NCBI GenBank assembly: GCA_036971475.1
Contig: JBAIZL010000005.1
Location: 239,769,190-239,833,189, forward strand
Direction of reading: 5' to 3'
Source: Prosapia bicincta
Taxonomy: Eukaryota; Arthropoda; Insecta; Hemiptera; Cercopidae
Length of the DNA: 64,000 nt
Shown here: positions 46,267 to 58,790 of the stretch, one piece after another
Layout of the letters: each line of letters starts with the position of its first letter
Numbering within the stretch: the first letter of the stretch is position 1
Program-made: the position numbers and the translations under genes
The notes under the pieces: generated by a model
The model's database searches: none
Seen by the model: the letters and a program-made list of their open reading frames with translations, nothing else
What the model was told of the DNA's origin: nothing

Positions 46267-46359
46267 TTGTAATAAAATAAAAAAAAAGGTTTTATTCTTG
46301 TATGAAAGTGGTTTTATTAAACATATACATTTTATCAAGAAACATTTCTACTTAAAAAT

Positions 46360-46363
<4 letters not shown>

Positions 46364-46411
<48 letters not shown>
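46364..46411. repeat. (TA)n tract
   Basis: About 24 TA units. Confidence 0.95.
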
Positions 46412-46418
<7 letters not shown>

Positions 46419-46419
46419 T

Positions 46420-46530
46420 AAATTAAAAATATTTCAAAAACAAGAATACTTTTTTTGCTTATATTATTCAAAGCTCTTCGCCGATAAAACGGTACCAGCA
46501 TCTTCAGGAAAATAATTATGTAACCTGATT
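46420..46530 (-). mobile_element. solo Penelope-type terminal repeat
   Basis: Starts AAATTAAAAATATTTCAAAA next to (TA)n and ends at 'ctgattagg' before the next (TA)n. It is near-identical to 44335-44440 and 46575-46705. No coding sequence is attached. Confidence 0.8.
46466..46511 (-). ncRNA. hammerhead-like motif in solo terminal repeat
   Basis: Core CUGAAGA, fully paired helix II and AAGCUU-like helix III, with GAAG for GAAA as in 44374-44419. Confidence 0.5.
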
Positions 46531-46532
46531 AG

Positions 46533-46583
<51 letters not shown>
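46531..46583. repeat. (TA)n tract
   Basis: About 25 TA units between two solo terminal repeats. Confidence 0.95.
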
Positions 46584-46588
<5 letters not shown>

Positions 46589-46705
46589 TAAATTAAAAAT
46601 ATTTCAAAAACAAGAATACTTTTTTTGCATATATTATTCAAAGCTCTTCGCCGATAAAACGGTATCAGCATCTTCAGGAAAATAATTATGTAACCTGATT
46701 AGGTA
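46584..46705 (-). mobile_element. solo Penelope-type terminal repeat, second copy
   Basis: Near-identical to 46420-46530, with only a few base changes. Together they form a (TA)n-repeat-(TA)n-repeat-(TA)n ladder, which suggests local duplication of the whole unit. Confidence 0.8.
46636..46681 (-). ncRNA. hammerhead-like motif in second solo terminal repeat
   Basis: As 46466-46511 but with GAUACC in place of GGUACC in helix II/loop. Confidence 0.48.
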
Positions 46706-46729
46706 TATATATATATATATATATATAAA

Positions 46730-47866
46730 TTCATGAACGAATTATAAACAGAAATACATAAATAATTCTTACCGTATTTATTTACCCTATATAATACATA
46801 AAATAACGATGTTTTGATTTTAATGCTTTTGTTTAGATTTTCAAGTACCTAAGAATTTGGTAAGTTTTAGAAAAAAAAATTGAAAAAAATTGAAGATTTT
46901 TAAATTTAATAAATTATGTTGAATATACAAAATATAAGTTTAAGGAAACCAATAACAAAATTTGGAATTTTAATAGGTGTAACTAATATACCTAATTTTC
47001 TAATTGACTGTCTAATTGATGAATTTAAATCAGACCTAAATATATCTCTTGTATATAAAAAAAATTAATTGTATGTACTTCAATTAGATAAATTACTAAT
47101 TATAGATTATATTTTTAGATGTGTGAAAAAAATTCAAAATTAATTGTGCCATTTCTTGGTGCAAACTATTATAATATCCAGGATGGGTGTGAAAATATGT
47201 AAATCTACTAAAAGTCAATGAAGAGATGTAAGATAATAAAATTTGTTACTCATGATAATAAAGAAATAAGGTATTATTTTTGTTTGTTTATCAAACACCC
47301 TAAAATACATACTCTCGAGTAACTGTAATCTACATGTAATATCTAGATTAATCACGTAGAATAGTTTTCATTACAAATATATGAAGATAATAATAAGTAT
47401 ATTATATTTTACTAACCTTCATAAAACTAGAAAGAACTTTAAACAAAATATGCAAAATTGTTTTTTTCCAATTTTATTTTAAAAATATAAGTACAGGTAT
47501 CTACTTCCACGGGCACATTATGAATACAGATCTCTTTGGGTAAACATTTTAATATCGAGAGACGGTTGCATAGTCGTACAATTTGTATGTTCTCTGGAAG
47601 ATTCTAGACATGGTGCCCATAGGTACAAAAAGGAGACGCGTGTATATAATAGTTTCCCATTACTGACAGCCGCCACTCATGTCTGATCTGTAGAATGATC
47701 AGAAACAAATATAGATTGGCGTTAAAAATTTTACGGCCAAAATTGAAGTAATACGATTTATGAAATAGTAATATAAAAAAAAACATAGTTGAAAATTCCT
47801 TTTATTAATACATATTTTAAAATGGATAAATTTAGTGTAAAAACTGATGCGTGCATTGTATTCTAG
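46730..47866. other. distal part of dioxygenase intron 2
   Basis: AT-rich with no recognised element. Exon 3 follows at 47867. Confidence 0.55.
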
Positions 47867-47985
47867 GAGACCAAAATATACTCTCTATTTGACAAGTTTC
47901 TGGCTCTACCTGATGAAGTAAAAGAAAGATACAAGAGCAAAGGAAGTAAAGATTACCACGGCTACGTTGGGCAAAATGTAGAACA
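47867..47985 (+). CDS. dioxygenase exon 3
   Basis: Acceptor TTCTAG, donor GTAAGTG. Encodes a TKIYSLFDKFLALPDEVKER helix, then YKSKGSKDYHGYVGQNVEQ, matching the family's FFxLPxExKxKY and GY blocks. Ends in phase 2. A degraded copy lies near 9.07 kb. Confidence 0.9.
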
Positions 47986-48125
47986 GTAAGTGAAATAATT
48001 CAAGGTTATTGTGTAGAACTAATACATCTTTGGAAGGAACCTACACAATCAACTTTTGATTAGAGTACTTTAAAATAATTTTACTCACATTTACAGAGTT
48101 ATTAATTCTCTGAATCTATTTTCAG

Positions 48126-48295
48126 GTTTTATACAAGAGATAAGTTTGAAATCCGTGAATCATTCAATGTCATTGGGAGGGATAGGCCGTTCCCTACTGA
48201 GGAAATTCCAGAATTTTCGCAATGTGTTGACGATATTACTAACAAATTTCACAAAATATCAAATTTACTTTTGGAGTTATTTGCTATTGGAATGG
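48126..48295 (+). CDS. dioxygenase exon 4
   Basis: Acceptor TTTTCAG, donor GTAAGC. Encodes FYTRDKFEIRESFNVIGRD, then RPFPTEEIPEFSQCVDDITN and KFHKISNLLLELFAIGM. The ExRESFN block and the following helix are typical. Ends in phase 1. A 170-bp decayed copy lies at 9252-9421. Confidence 0.9.
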
Positions 48296-49916
48296 GTAAG
48301 CTCAAAAGTTTGATAAATCTTAAATTAATTTCTGCAACAAAATCTAGGTAAGTACATAAGCTTGCGAAGGGTGTTTACTAATGGGAGTGCCAAAACATAG
48401 TTTCGCTACTAATTGTTCAATATATCCTTTGTTTTACGAAAGGAAATATTTAGTAATACAGTAAAACCACGCCTAACCGTATCATAGGGAGTGGAGCCGA
48501 AATCTGATAGAGTTTCAGAAAATAAGCACTGAAATATTTTGAATGTTTAGCCCATAAGAAGTACATCCACGAGCTAGACTCGTGGTACTAATTGTGTCTG
48601 GAGTTGTTACATAGATAACGGATACCAGAAGCTTTATTGATACATTTCGATAGTTTCTAAAATATCCCAATAGGTATCGTAAAAATATATCTTCAGTACC
48701 TACTGTAATAACTAAATTAAGCACTCCTTGTTGTCTTTACTGCCTCGTCAGACTTATCTAGTTCTGTGCTGTGTTTAATTTAGTAGCGTTTCGTTTTGTG
48801 GCTACTTAATAAACGTTACGAGCTTATTTAGGCATATTTTTTAAATTGACAAATAACAAACTTCGTATAACGATGCCAAAATGTGTGATTACAGCGAAGG
48901 GTTGATTGTAGACTGACAATAGGCGCACATCGTCCATTCCTTACACGAGGAATAATACCTAAAGCAAATGTGCCAATGTGATGGAATCGACTGTTTACAA
49001 TGCAGTTAGTTGTTACAAAATTATTTGAGGTTTTTTTCTGACTTTCATTTCAAAAAACCTTTGATTTTCTCTGATTTTCAGTCATTTTTATTTTGGTAAC
49101 GCTAGTAAGTCGTAGTCACCAAGTGGTGCAAAAAGTTGGTAATATATTTAAATTATTTGTTATTATAAGACATATTTAAAACTAAAATACGTATAACATA
49201 TTTTATTAGCTATTAAAAATCTCCTTTCACAAAATAAAAAAGGAGCATTGTTAATTTTGAGTTGACTAAAAATAAAATAAATTAATTATTTTATCCTATA
49301 CTTTGATTTATCAAAAACAATCAGGATTTTTCTTGGTACCTAGCGGTGATGCAAAACGTATACAGAATGGAGCCCACTTTACCTGTCAGCAAGTTGGGAT
49401 AATTTGGCAAATTTTATATCCCAATCCATCCTAATTGGATACTTTGAAACGATATTATAAATTAGTATTACATAGTACTGCATGTTATAAAAAAGGTGAT
49501 TGTAAAACGTTTTGCATCTATTGTGAAGTTATTTTTGTAATATTTATTGCCAAAATATTTACTTTCTGGTTAACGGCACCTATTTTCATTATTATCTCCT
49601 CCCATCTGAAGAGATTCACAATCACTAGATATGTTTGCCTGATTAATTATGTGTGTGACACTGATAATTAATATAGATTATTAAATTTTTACTTATTATT
49701 ATTTATAACATTAATATATTTTAATATATTATTATATAGTTTTTAATATCTAACTATACTCTTTGAAATTTGCACTATAATATTAAAGGTATTTGATTAA
49801 ATCAGTTACTTTCTTTAAGGTAATATGCTACAGGATAGTTATTTTAGCACCGTACCTTGAATTTGTTATCTATCTTAGGGATTTGATCAAATAATCATTT
49901 TATTATCTCCATGATC

Positions 49917-49920
<4 letters not shown>
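48296..49920. other. proximal part of dioxygenase intron 4
   Basis: AT-rich with no recognised element. (TA)n begins at 49921. Confidence 0.5.

Positions 49921-49978
<58 letters not shown>
49921..49978. repeat. (TA)n tract
   Basis: About 29 TA units abutting the palindromic Penelope terminal repeat. Confidence 0.95.
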
Positions 49979-49982
<4 letters not shown>

Positions 49983-50028
49983 AATTAAAAATATTTCAAA
50001 AGCAAGAATACTTTTAATGAATATATTT

Positions 50029-50074
50029 ATTCAAAGCTTTGCGCCGATAAAATAGTACCAGCATCTTCAGGAAA
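50029..50074 (-). ncRNA. hammerhead-like motif, left arm, damaged
   Basis: Core CUGAAGA and helix II are present, but the GAAA is changed to GCAA, so it should be inactive. Confidence 0.45.
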
Positions 50075-50098
50075 ATAATTATCTAATTAGATAATTAT

Positions 50099-50144
50099 TT
50101 TCCTGAAGATGCTGGTACTATTTTATCGGCGAAAAGCTTTGAAT
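50099..50144 (+). ncRNA. hammerhead-ribozyme-like motif, right arm, intact core
   Basis: Core CUGAAGA (50103-50109, position 7 free), an extra U, helix II GCUGGUA/UAUCGGC (50111-50117, 50124-50130), GAAA 50131-50134, palindromic helix III AAGCUU (50134-50139), cleavage expected after U50140. Helix I is UUUC/GAAU with three pairs, a U-U mismatch, then further A-U pairing. Confidence 0.6.
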
Positions 50145-50224
50145 AAATATATTCATTAAAAGTATTCTTGTTTTTGAAATATTTCTAATTTATTAACTAT
50201 ATTACAAGAAAACATATCACCATA

Positions 50225-50228
<4 letters not shown>

Positions 50229-50308
<80 letters not shown>

Positions 50309-50390
50309 CTATTTAATGAATAAATATATTCATTAAAAGTATTCTTGTTTTTGAAATATTTTTAATTTATTAAATGTATATATGGGTAGA
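50229..50390. repeat. (TA)n tracts and a half terminal repeat
   Basis: Interrupted TA units to 50311, then the outer tail (to 50382) of another plus-oriented Penelope terminal repeat without its hammerhead part. Confidence 0.8.
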
Positions 50391-50692
50391 GAGTTTTAAA
50401 TGTTGAGTTGAATTATATTTATTTGGGTAGCCTACAGTAGTCCTATACCAAAGGAATGTTGTCCCTATTACAAAAACAAATATATTTTACAGCAGTATCC
50501 CCATTAAGAAGTTCTAATAAATTCAAGTTTACAAAAATACTTTCTAATTAAATATTAAAATGTATCACTGTTCAAAAAAAGTATAATAATAGCTCTGATT
50601 TCAACCTGAATTAGATATATAATATTTAAGAATTGATGTATGTACAAAGTTACTGGAGTTAGTGACATTTCAGTTGACTTGTATTGTTACAG

Positions 50693-50883
50693 ACGCAAAC
50701 TCAGACCTTCTGTTAAATTACCACAAAAACATGTGGAACCATTTAAAAAACCGGACAAATTTTCGGATCCTGCATTATCCTCCGGTAGAGGAAGAGCCTC
50801 ACCCAGGAATCATCCGTTGCGGCGAACACACCGATTACGGCACATTTACGTTGCTGATGCAGGACTCTGAAGGAGGGTTAGAG
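50693..50883 (+). CDS. dioxygenase exon 5 (iron-binding HTD)
   Basis: Acceptor TGTTACAG, donor GTAATA. Encodes DANSDLLLNYHKNMWNHLK, FRILHYPPVEEE, PGIIRCGEHTDYGTFTLLMQ and DSEGGLE. His and Asp of HTD are the first two Fe(II) ligands, and YPP and GEHTDxG are signature motifs of this superfamily. Phase 0 at its end. Confidence 0.92.
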
Positions 50884-50950
50884 GTAATATATCTGGGGGT
50901 ATAACTAGAGGTAACATTAATAGGGTTTTAGGGCCTGTTATCTTCATTTT

Positions 50951-50957
<7 letters not shown>

Positions 50958-51005
<48 letters not shown>
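50958..51005. repeat. (TA)n tract
   Basis: About 24 TA units in intron 5. Confidence 0.95.
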
Positions 51006-51007
<2 letters not shown>

Positions 51008-51014
51008 TATAAAG

Positions 51015-51180
51015 AACCAAGTCAAAATACAAATACAAGAATTATAATTGAATTTACAATTAAAGCAATTCCTGATGATGAATTGTTTAATATTCCTGAT
51101 GATGTTGGTACTGTTAGCCAACGAAAAGCTTTGAATTGTAAATTCAATTATAATTCTTGTATTTGTATTTTGACTTGGTT
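51015..51180 (+). mobile_element. Penelope terminal repeat with inverted tails, intron 5
   Basis: Outer arms 51015-51065 and 51129-51180 are inverted copies of about 51 bp. Between them sit a partial duplicate of the core start (CCTGATGATG at 51070-51079) and one complete hammerhead-like motif. Confidence 0.8.
51092..51136 (+). ncRNA. hammerhead-ribozyme-like motif, consensus core
   Basis: Helix I AUUC (51092-51095) with GAAU (51133-51136), core CUGAUGA (51096-51102), an extra U at 51103, helix II GUUGG/CCAAC (51104-51108, 51118-51122), GAAA 51123-51126, palindromic helix III AAGCUU (51126-51131), cleavage expected after U51132 (triplet UUU). This is the copy closest to textbook in the window; only the extra U and the less favoured triplet are unusual. 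Confidence 0.68.
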
Positions 51181-51241
51181 TTTTATTAATACACAAGAAT
51201 ACATATTGCGATATTTATATATAAGTATGTATATGTAAATA

Positions 51242-51248
<7 letters not shown>

Positions 51249-51303
<55 letters not shown>
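51249..51303. repeat. (TA)n tract
   Basis: About 27 TA units. Confidence 0.95.
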
Positions 51304-51307
<4 letters not shown>

Positions 51308-51540
51308 ACATAGGCTATTCAAATACAAGAATATTTATTAATTTATATTCAAATCTTTTCGTTGGTAAACTGTACCAACATCATCAGGAATGACAATGAT
51401 TATTATAATCATCATTATGATTTTTCCTGATGATGTTTACCAACGATACTGTTTACCAACGAAAAGCTTTGAATTGTATAATTCAATAAATTATTCTTTT
51501 ATTTGTATTTCTCTTGTTTTTTCATATATGTATTATAAAC
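51304..51540. mobile_element. two inverted Penelope terminal repeats, rearranged
   Basis: A minus-oriented terminal repeat (51304-51395) faces a plus-oriented one (51420-51540). The plus copy has an internal duplication of TTTACCAACGA that breaks its helix II. A further, very diverged relative (cgacgaaaagcttag) lies near 51730. Confidence 0.75.
51347..51391 (-). ncRNA. hammerhead-like motif, minus copy
   Basis: Core CUGAUGA, extra U, helix II UUGGUA/UACCAA, GAAA and helix I GAAU/AUUC are intact. Helix III palindrome is altered at one base (AAGAUU). Confidence 0.58.
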
Positions 51541-52592
51541 TACAAACATTTCATGAAAAATAATTAGTTAGACATAAATAATTCCTAAATAAGTGATAGA
51601 GTGAGAATAAAACTGTTCTAAGCCTTTCGACAACGTTTATTGTAACATTAACAAGACCTTCTTAGCCTGTTTAGTAACAACACAACAGTAAGTCAATTAG
51701 CTGTTGGTGGTGATAATGAATGCCGACGAAAAGCTTAGTACTGTTTTCTTAACTTATTCATGTTATTTTATAATAGCGCAACTTGAATAAGCAATTAGAA
51801 AATATTACAATCGATTATTTGTATTGTAATAGGCCCTAATAGTTGTATTTTTCCTTTTATTAGACCCCTTATGCAAAATTTAAACATTGTTTCAATAAAA
51901 TTGATGCACTTTATTATCGTTTGAACAAAATATAACTTTTAAGAAGTTTTCTTTTATACTCATTACATCTAGTATTTGAAAGTCTTTTTCCCCGCTTAGT
52001 ATTATGACGACGAGTTGTACAATTAAATTGAAACTGAGCCTTTATTGTTATTTGCTTAATTATCGTTTTGCAATATGATTAAGTTGTTAATCATAAACTA
52101 TAGGCGTTCAATTATAGGAGTAAATTAGTCTATTTTTAATGCAAAGTATAAGCAATTAGAAGATTTGGTACGTTACGATGATACACATTTTAAAGATAAT
52201 TTTTGTTTTACCGGTATATTGACATTTATAATGTAACAGTAATATGTATTTTGAACTGAAACTACACTTGTTTAGCCAATCCAAAGCTTAGATAAAGCAT
52301 AATGGGAATCATTATAAAATTAATAATAATAAACAACTTTGCAAGTAATAGTATTATACTTGTATAAAACTGCATTCAACGTGTCAGCTGTTACTAGGAA
52401 GGAGCGAGCGATTGTCACGACACCAGTTATTTTGAACTGAAAAGATTGTGATGGAAACAAAACTACCAGTAAATATTTTTGATGATTTCAAATTGTCAAA
52501 ACTTAAGCTAAATAATCACTTAAACTATCATAAAATAACTAAATAAAACATTGTAAATAATAAATAGGTTTCACTAAATTATTGAATTGTAG
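51541..52592. other. rest of dioxygenase intron 5
   Basis: AT-rich with no recognised element apart from the diverged terminal repeat trace near 51.6-51.75 kb. Confidence 0.5.
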
Positions 52593-52703
52593 GTCTGTGG
52601 GGAAAACGGAGAATGGCGACGAGTTGGTCACATACCAGGAGCAATTTTCATGAACCCTGCAGATATGCTCAAAATATGGTCGTCTGGACTATATAAGGCT
52701 ACT
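52593..52703 (+). CDS. dioxygenase exon 6
   Basis: Acceptor TTGTAG, donor GTAAGT. Encodes VCGENGEWRRVGHIPGAI, then FMNPADMLKIWSSGLYKAT, the W-x-x-V-x-x-x-PGxxxxNxGDxLxxWSxGxxKxT block (here NPADML). The following exon should supply the third Fe ligand. Phase 0. Confidence 0.9.
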
Positions 52704-55390
<2,687 letters not shown>

Positions 55391-55393
55391 AAA

Positions 55394-55394
<1 letters not shown>

Positions 55395-55431
<37 letters not shown>

Positions 55432-55525
55432 CAACTAAGGTTATTCAAATACAAGAATTATTTATTAATTTATATTCAAAGAGTTTCGTTGATAAACAAC
55501 AATACCAACATCATCAGGAATGAAT
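55395..55525 (-). mobile_element. (TA)n plus solo Penelope-type terminal repeat
   Basis: A TA tract to 55430, then a minus-oriented terminal repeat of the 33.4-kb and 51.3-kb family ('ggttattcaaatacaagaat'). Confidence 0.75.
55474..55521 (-). ncRNA. hammerhead-like motif, degraded helix III
   Basis: Core CUGAUGA (complement of 55511-55517), helix II GUUGGUA/UAUCAAC, GAAA and helix I AUUC/GAAU are present, but the AAGCUU palindrome has become ACUCUU. Confidence 0.5.
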
Positions 55526-55559
55526 ATACATATGATGAATATACGCCTTACATAATATT

Positions 55560-58500
55560 GCACATTGATTCAAAGAAGCGACCTATAAACATGCATGTTG
55601 CATATAGTCACTAACTTAACAATTAATTGCAAAGGATTTGTAACGAGATACGTCATTGTTCCTTTGTAACTGCACGACCGCTTCACTTGCACACCCTGAG
55701 TAATGCAGGATGTAGACTCAACCAAGTTACCTACAAATATGCATGTTGCATATAATCATCTACTTAACTATTGTAACGGATCAATTACGAGATGCGTTAT
55801 TGTTCGTCTGTAACCGAACGACTGCTTCACTTGCACGCCCTGGGCAACATTGGACGTTAATTCAAACAAGCGACCTACAAACATGCATGTTGTATATAAT
55901 CATCTACTTAACTATTGCAACGGATCGGTTACGAGATGCGTTATTGTTCGTCTGAAATCGAACGACTGCTTCACTTGCACGCCCTGGGCAACATTGGACG
56001 TTAATTCAAACAAGCGACCTACAAACATGCATGTTGCATATAATCATCTACTTAACTATTGTAACGGATCAATTACGAGATGCGTTATTGTTCGTCTGTA
56101 ACCGAACGACTGCTTCACTTGCACGCCCTGGGCAACATTGGACGTTAATTCAAACAAGCGACCTACAAACATGCATGTTGCATATAATCATCTACTTAAC
56201 TATTGTAACGGATCAATTACGAGATGCGTTATTGTTCGTCTGTAACCGAACGACTGCTTCACTTGCACGCCCTGGGCAACATTGGACGTTAATTCAAACA
56301 AGCGACCTACAAACATGCATGTTGTATATAATCATCTACTTAACTATTGCAACGGATCGGTTACGAGATGCGTTATTGTTCGTCTGTAACCGAACGACTG
56401 CTTCACTTGCACGCCCTGGGCAACATTGGACGTTAATTCAAACAAGCGACCTACAAACATGCATGTTGCATATAATCATCTACTTAACTATTGTAACGGA
56501 TCAATTACGAGATGCGTTATTGTTCGTCTGTAACCGAACGACTGCTTCACTTGCACGCCCTGGGCAACATTGGACGTTAATTCAAACAAGCGACCTACAA
56601 ACATGCATGTTGCATATAATCATCTACTTAACTATTGTAACGGATCAATTACGAGATGCGTTATTGTTCGTCTGTAACCGAACGACTGCTTCACTTGCAC
56701 GCCCTGGGCAACATTGGACGTTAATTCAAACAAGCGACCTACAAACATGCATGTTGCATATAATCATCTACTTAACTATTGTAACGGATCAATTACGAGA
56801 TGCGTTATTGTTCGTCTGTAACCGAACGACTGCTTCACTTGCACGCCCTGGGCAACATTGGACGTTAATTCAAACAAGTTACCTACAAACATGCATGTTG
56901 TATATAATCACCAACTTAACTATTGCAACGGATCGGTTACGAGATGCGTTATAGTTCGTCTCTAACCGCACGACTGTTTCACTTGCACGCCTTTGGCAAC
57001 ATTGGACGTTGATTCCAACATGCGGCCTACAAACTTGCATGTTGCATATAATCACCAACTTAAATATTGCAACGGATAGGTTACGAGATGCGTTATAGTT
57101 CGTCTGTAACCGAACGACTGCTTCACTTGCACGCCCTGGGCAACATTGGACGTTAATTCAAACAAGCGACCTACAAACATGCATGTTGTATATAATCACC
57201 AACTTAACTATTGCAACGGATCGGTTACGAGATGCGTTATAGTTCGTCTCTAACCGCACGACTGTTTCACTTGCACGCCTTTGGCAACATTGGACGTTGA
57301 TTCCAACATGCGGCCTACAAACATGCATGTTGCATATAATCACCAACTTAACTATTGCAACGGATCGGTTACGAGATGCGTTATAGTTCGTCTCTAACCG
57401 CACGACTGTTTCACTTGCACGCCTTTGGCAACATTGGACGTTGATTCCAACATGCGGCCTACAAACATGCATGTTGCATATAATCACCAACTTAACTATT
57501 GCAACGGATCGGTTACGAGATGCGTTATAGTTCGTCTCTAACCGCACGACTGTTTCACTTGCACGCCTTTGGCAACATTGGACGTTGATTCCAACATGCG
57601 GCCTACAAACATGCATGTTGTATATAATCACCAACTTAACTATTGCAACGGATCGGTTACGAGATGCGTTATAGTTCGTCTCTAACCGCACGACTGTTTC
57701 ACTTGCACGCCTTTGGCAACATTGGACGTTGATTCCAACATGCGGCCTACAAACATGCATGTTGCATATAATCACCAACTTAAATATTGCAACGGATCGG
57801 TTACGAGATGCGTTATTGTTCGTGTGTAACCGCACGACTGCTTCACTTGCACGCCCTGTTCAACATTGGACGTTGACTCAACCAAGCGACCTACAAACAT
57901 GCATGTTGCATATAATTACCAACTTAACAGGATATGGTATGGTATTCGTCATTGTTCCTTTGTAACCGCACGACCGCTCCACTCGCATACCCATGGCAGG
58001 ATTGGACGTCAGCTCAAACAAGCTACCTATAAACATGCATGTTGCATGTCATCACTAACCTAACATATGCAGCTGATCTGTTACCATGGGCGTAATTTTT
58101 CCTTTGGAATACCACAATGAGCTTCACTAGCAATTCATGGTTAATATTAGACGTCAGCTCAACCAAGCTACCTACAAACATGCATGTTGCATGTCATCAC
58201 TAACTTAACATATGCAGCTGATCTGTTACCATGGGCGTAATTTTTCCTTTGGAATACCACAATGAGCTTCACTAACAATTCATGGTTAATATTAGACGGC
58301 AGCTCAACCAAGCTACCTACAAACCTGCATGTTGCATATAATCACCAACTCAACAATTACACAGGATATGGTATGGTATGCGTCATTGTTCCTTTGTAAC
58401 CGCACGACCGCTCCACTCGCATACCCATGGCAGGATTGGACGTCAGCTCAACCAAGCTACCTACAAACATGCATGTTGCATGTCATCACTAACCTAACAT

Positions 58501-58790
58501 ATGCAACTGATCTGTTACCATGGGCGTAATTTTTCCTTTGGAATACCACAATGAGCTTCACTAACAATTCATGGTTAATATTAGACGTCAGCTCAACCAA
58601 GCTACCTACAAACATGCATGTTGCATGTCATCACTAACCTAAAATATGCAGCTGATCTGTTACCATGGGCGTAATTTTTCCTTTGGAATACCACAATGAG
58701 CTTCCCTAACAATTCATGGTTAATATTAGACATCAGCTCAACCAAGCTACCTACAAACATGCATGTTGCATGTGGTTCGTCACCTTACAC
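55560..58790. repeat. satellite array 1, 144/145-bp unit, ~22 copies
   Basis: Tandem repeat with a 144-bp step between successive ACATGCATGT marks (for example 55881, 56025, 56169) and 145 bp in the right part (58033, 58178, 58323). Three blocks of variants: about 55.7-56.9 kb, 56.9-57.9 kb ('cctttggcaac', 'catgcggcc') and 58.0-58.79 kb ('accatgggcg', 'catggttaatatt'). Nearly every unit has the 12-bp palindrome AACATGCATGTT. Because 144 is a multiple of 3, long open frames run through on both strands; these are not genes. Confidence 0.97.

Larger units (their letters stand above)
44473..46324 (-). mobile_element. Penelope-like element, copy 3, with 294-bp inverted ends
   Basis: 44473-44766 and 46031-46324 are near-identical inverted copies (294 bp). 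Between them a 5'-truncated minus-strand coding region starts within the reverse transcriptase: 46105-45617 (LISFYIKDMYTNIPLNE, DGLVMGSPLSCIISEIFLQ), a frame break at the YVDD motif, then 45656-44706 (MDDGLYVSTNN, FLDITIYK, FSIYRKPTQTDKIIPNYSNH, GFYSIKCNDCQKYYVGQTKK, ERYKEHLNAF). The left arm is the natural 3' end, including the last codons of the protein. The right arm is an inverted copy of that 3' end fused to the truncated 5' side, so the apparent start of the upstream frame (to about residue 30) is antisense sequence. It lies between (TA)n tracts. Confidence 0.88.
49979..50194. repeat. 216-bp palindrome of two Penelope terminal repeats
   Basis: Arms of 108 bp meet at TCTAATTAGA (50082-50091) with only three or four mismatches. 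Each arm is a complete copy of the solo terminal repeat with its hammerhead-like motif, joined head to head. Confidence 0.92.
31264..52703 (+). other. gene span: 2OG-Fe(II) dioxygenase, 3' end missing
   Basis: Six exons with matching phases encode about 257 residues of an isopenicillin-N-synthase-like 2-oxoglutarate-dependent dioxygenase, the family often labelled UPF0676 or hxnY-like in insects. Such soluble enzymes use Fe(II), oxygen and 2-oxoglutarate to oxidise small molecules; the substrate here is unknown. Visible hallmarks are VYIINHGIS (N-terminal domain), LRILHYPP-type strand (FRILHYPP), GEHTDYGTFTLL (first Fe ligands His and Asp) and HIPGAIFMNPADMLKIWSSGLYKAT. The distal Fe-binding His and 2OG-binding Arg normally follow straight after this (an HRV-type motif) and are not in the window. 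Full-length relatives are about 320-350 residues, so 60-90 residues are missing. Introns are 1519, 14901, 140, 2397, 1709 and over 11000 bp. The exons themselves show no stops or frame breaks, so the gene may be functional. Confidence 0.85.

Noticed and set aside
51690..51745. Another hammerhead-like motif near 51.7 kb
   Set aside because: It has a GAAAAGCUU end, but no clear helix II or acceptable core, so only a distant trace of a terminal repeat.
56031..56954. 307-codon open frame
   Set aside because: It runs through the 144-bp satellite; the period is a multiple of three, so frames stay open without coding for anything. The 225-codon minus-strand frame at 57158-57835 is rejected for the same reason.
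55560..58790. Satellite as a hammerhead-bearing array
   Set aside because: I looked for CUGANGA plus GAAA on both strands of the unit and found no such pair with suitable helices.
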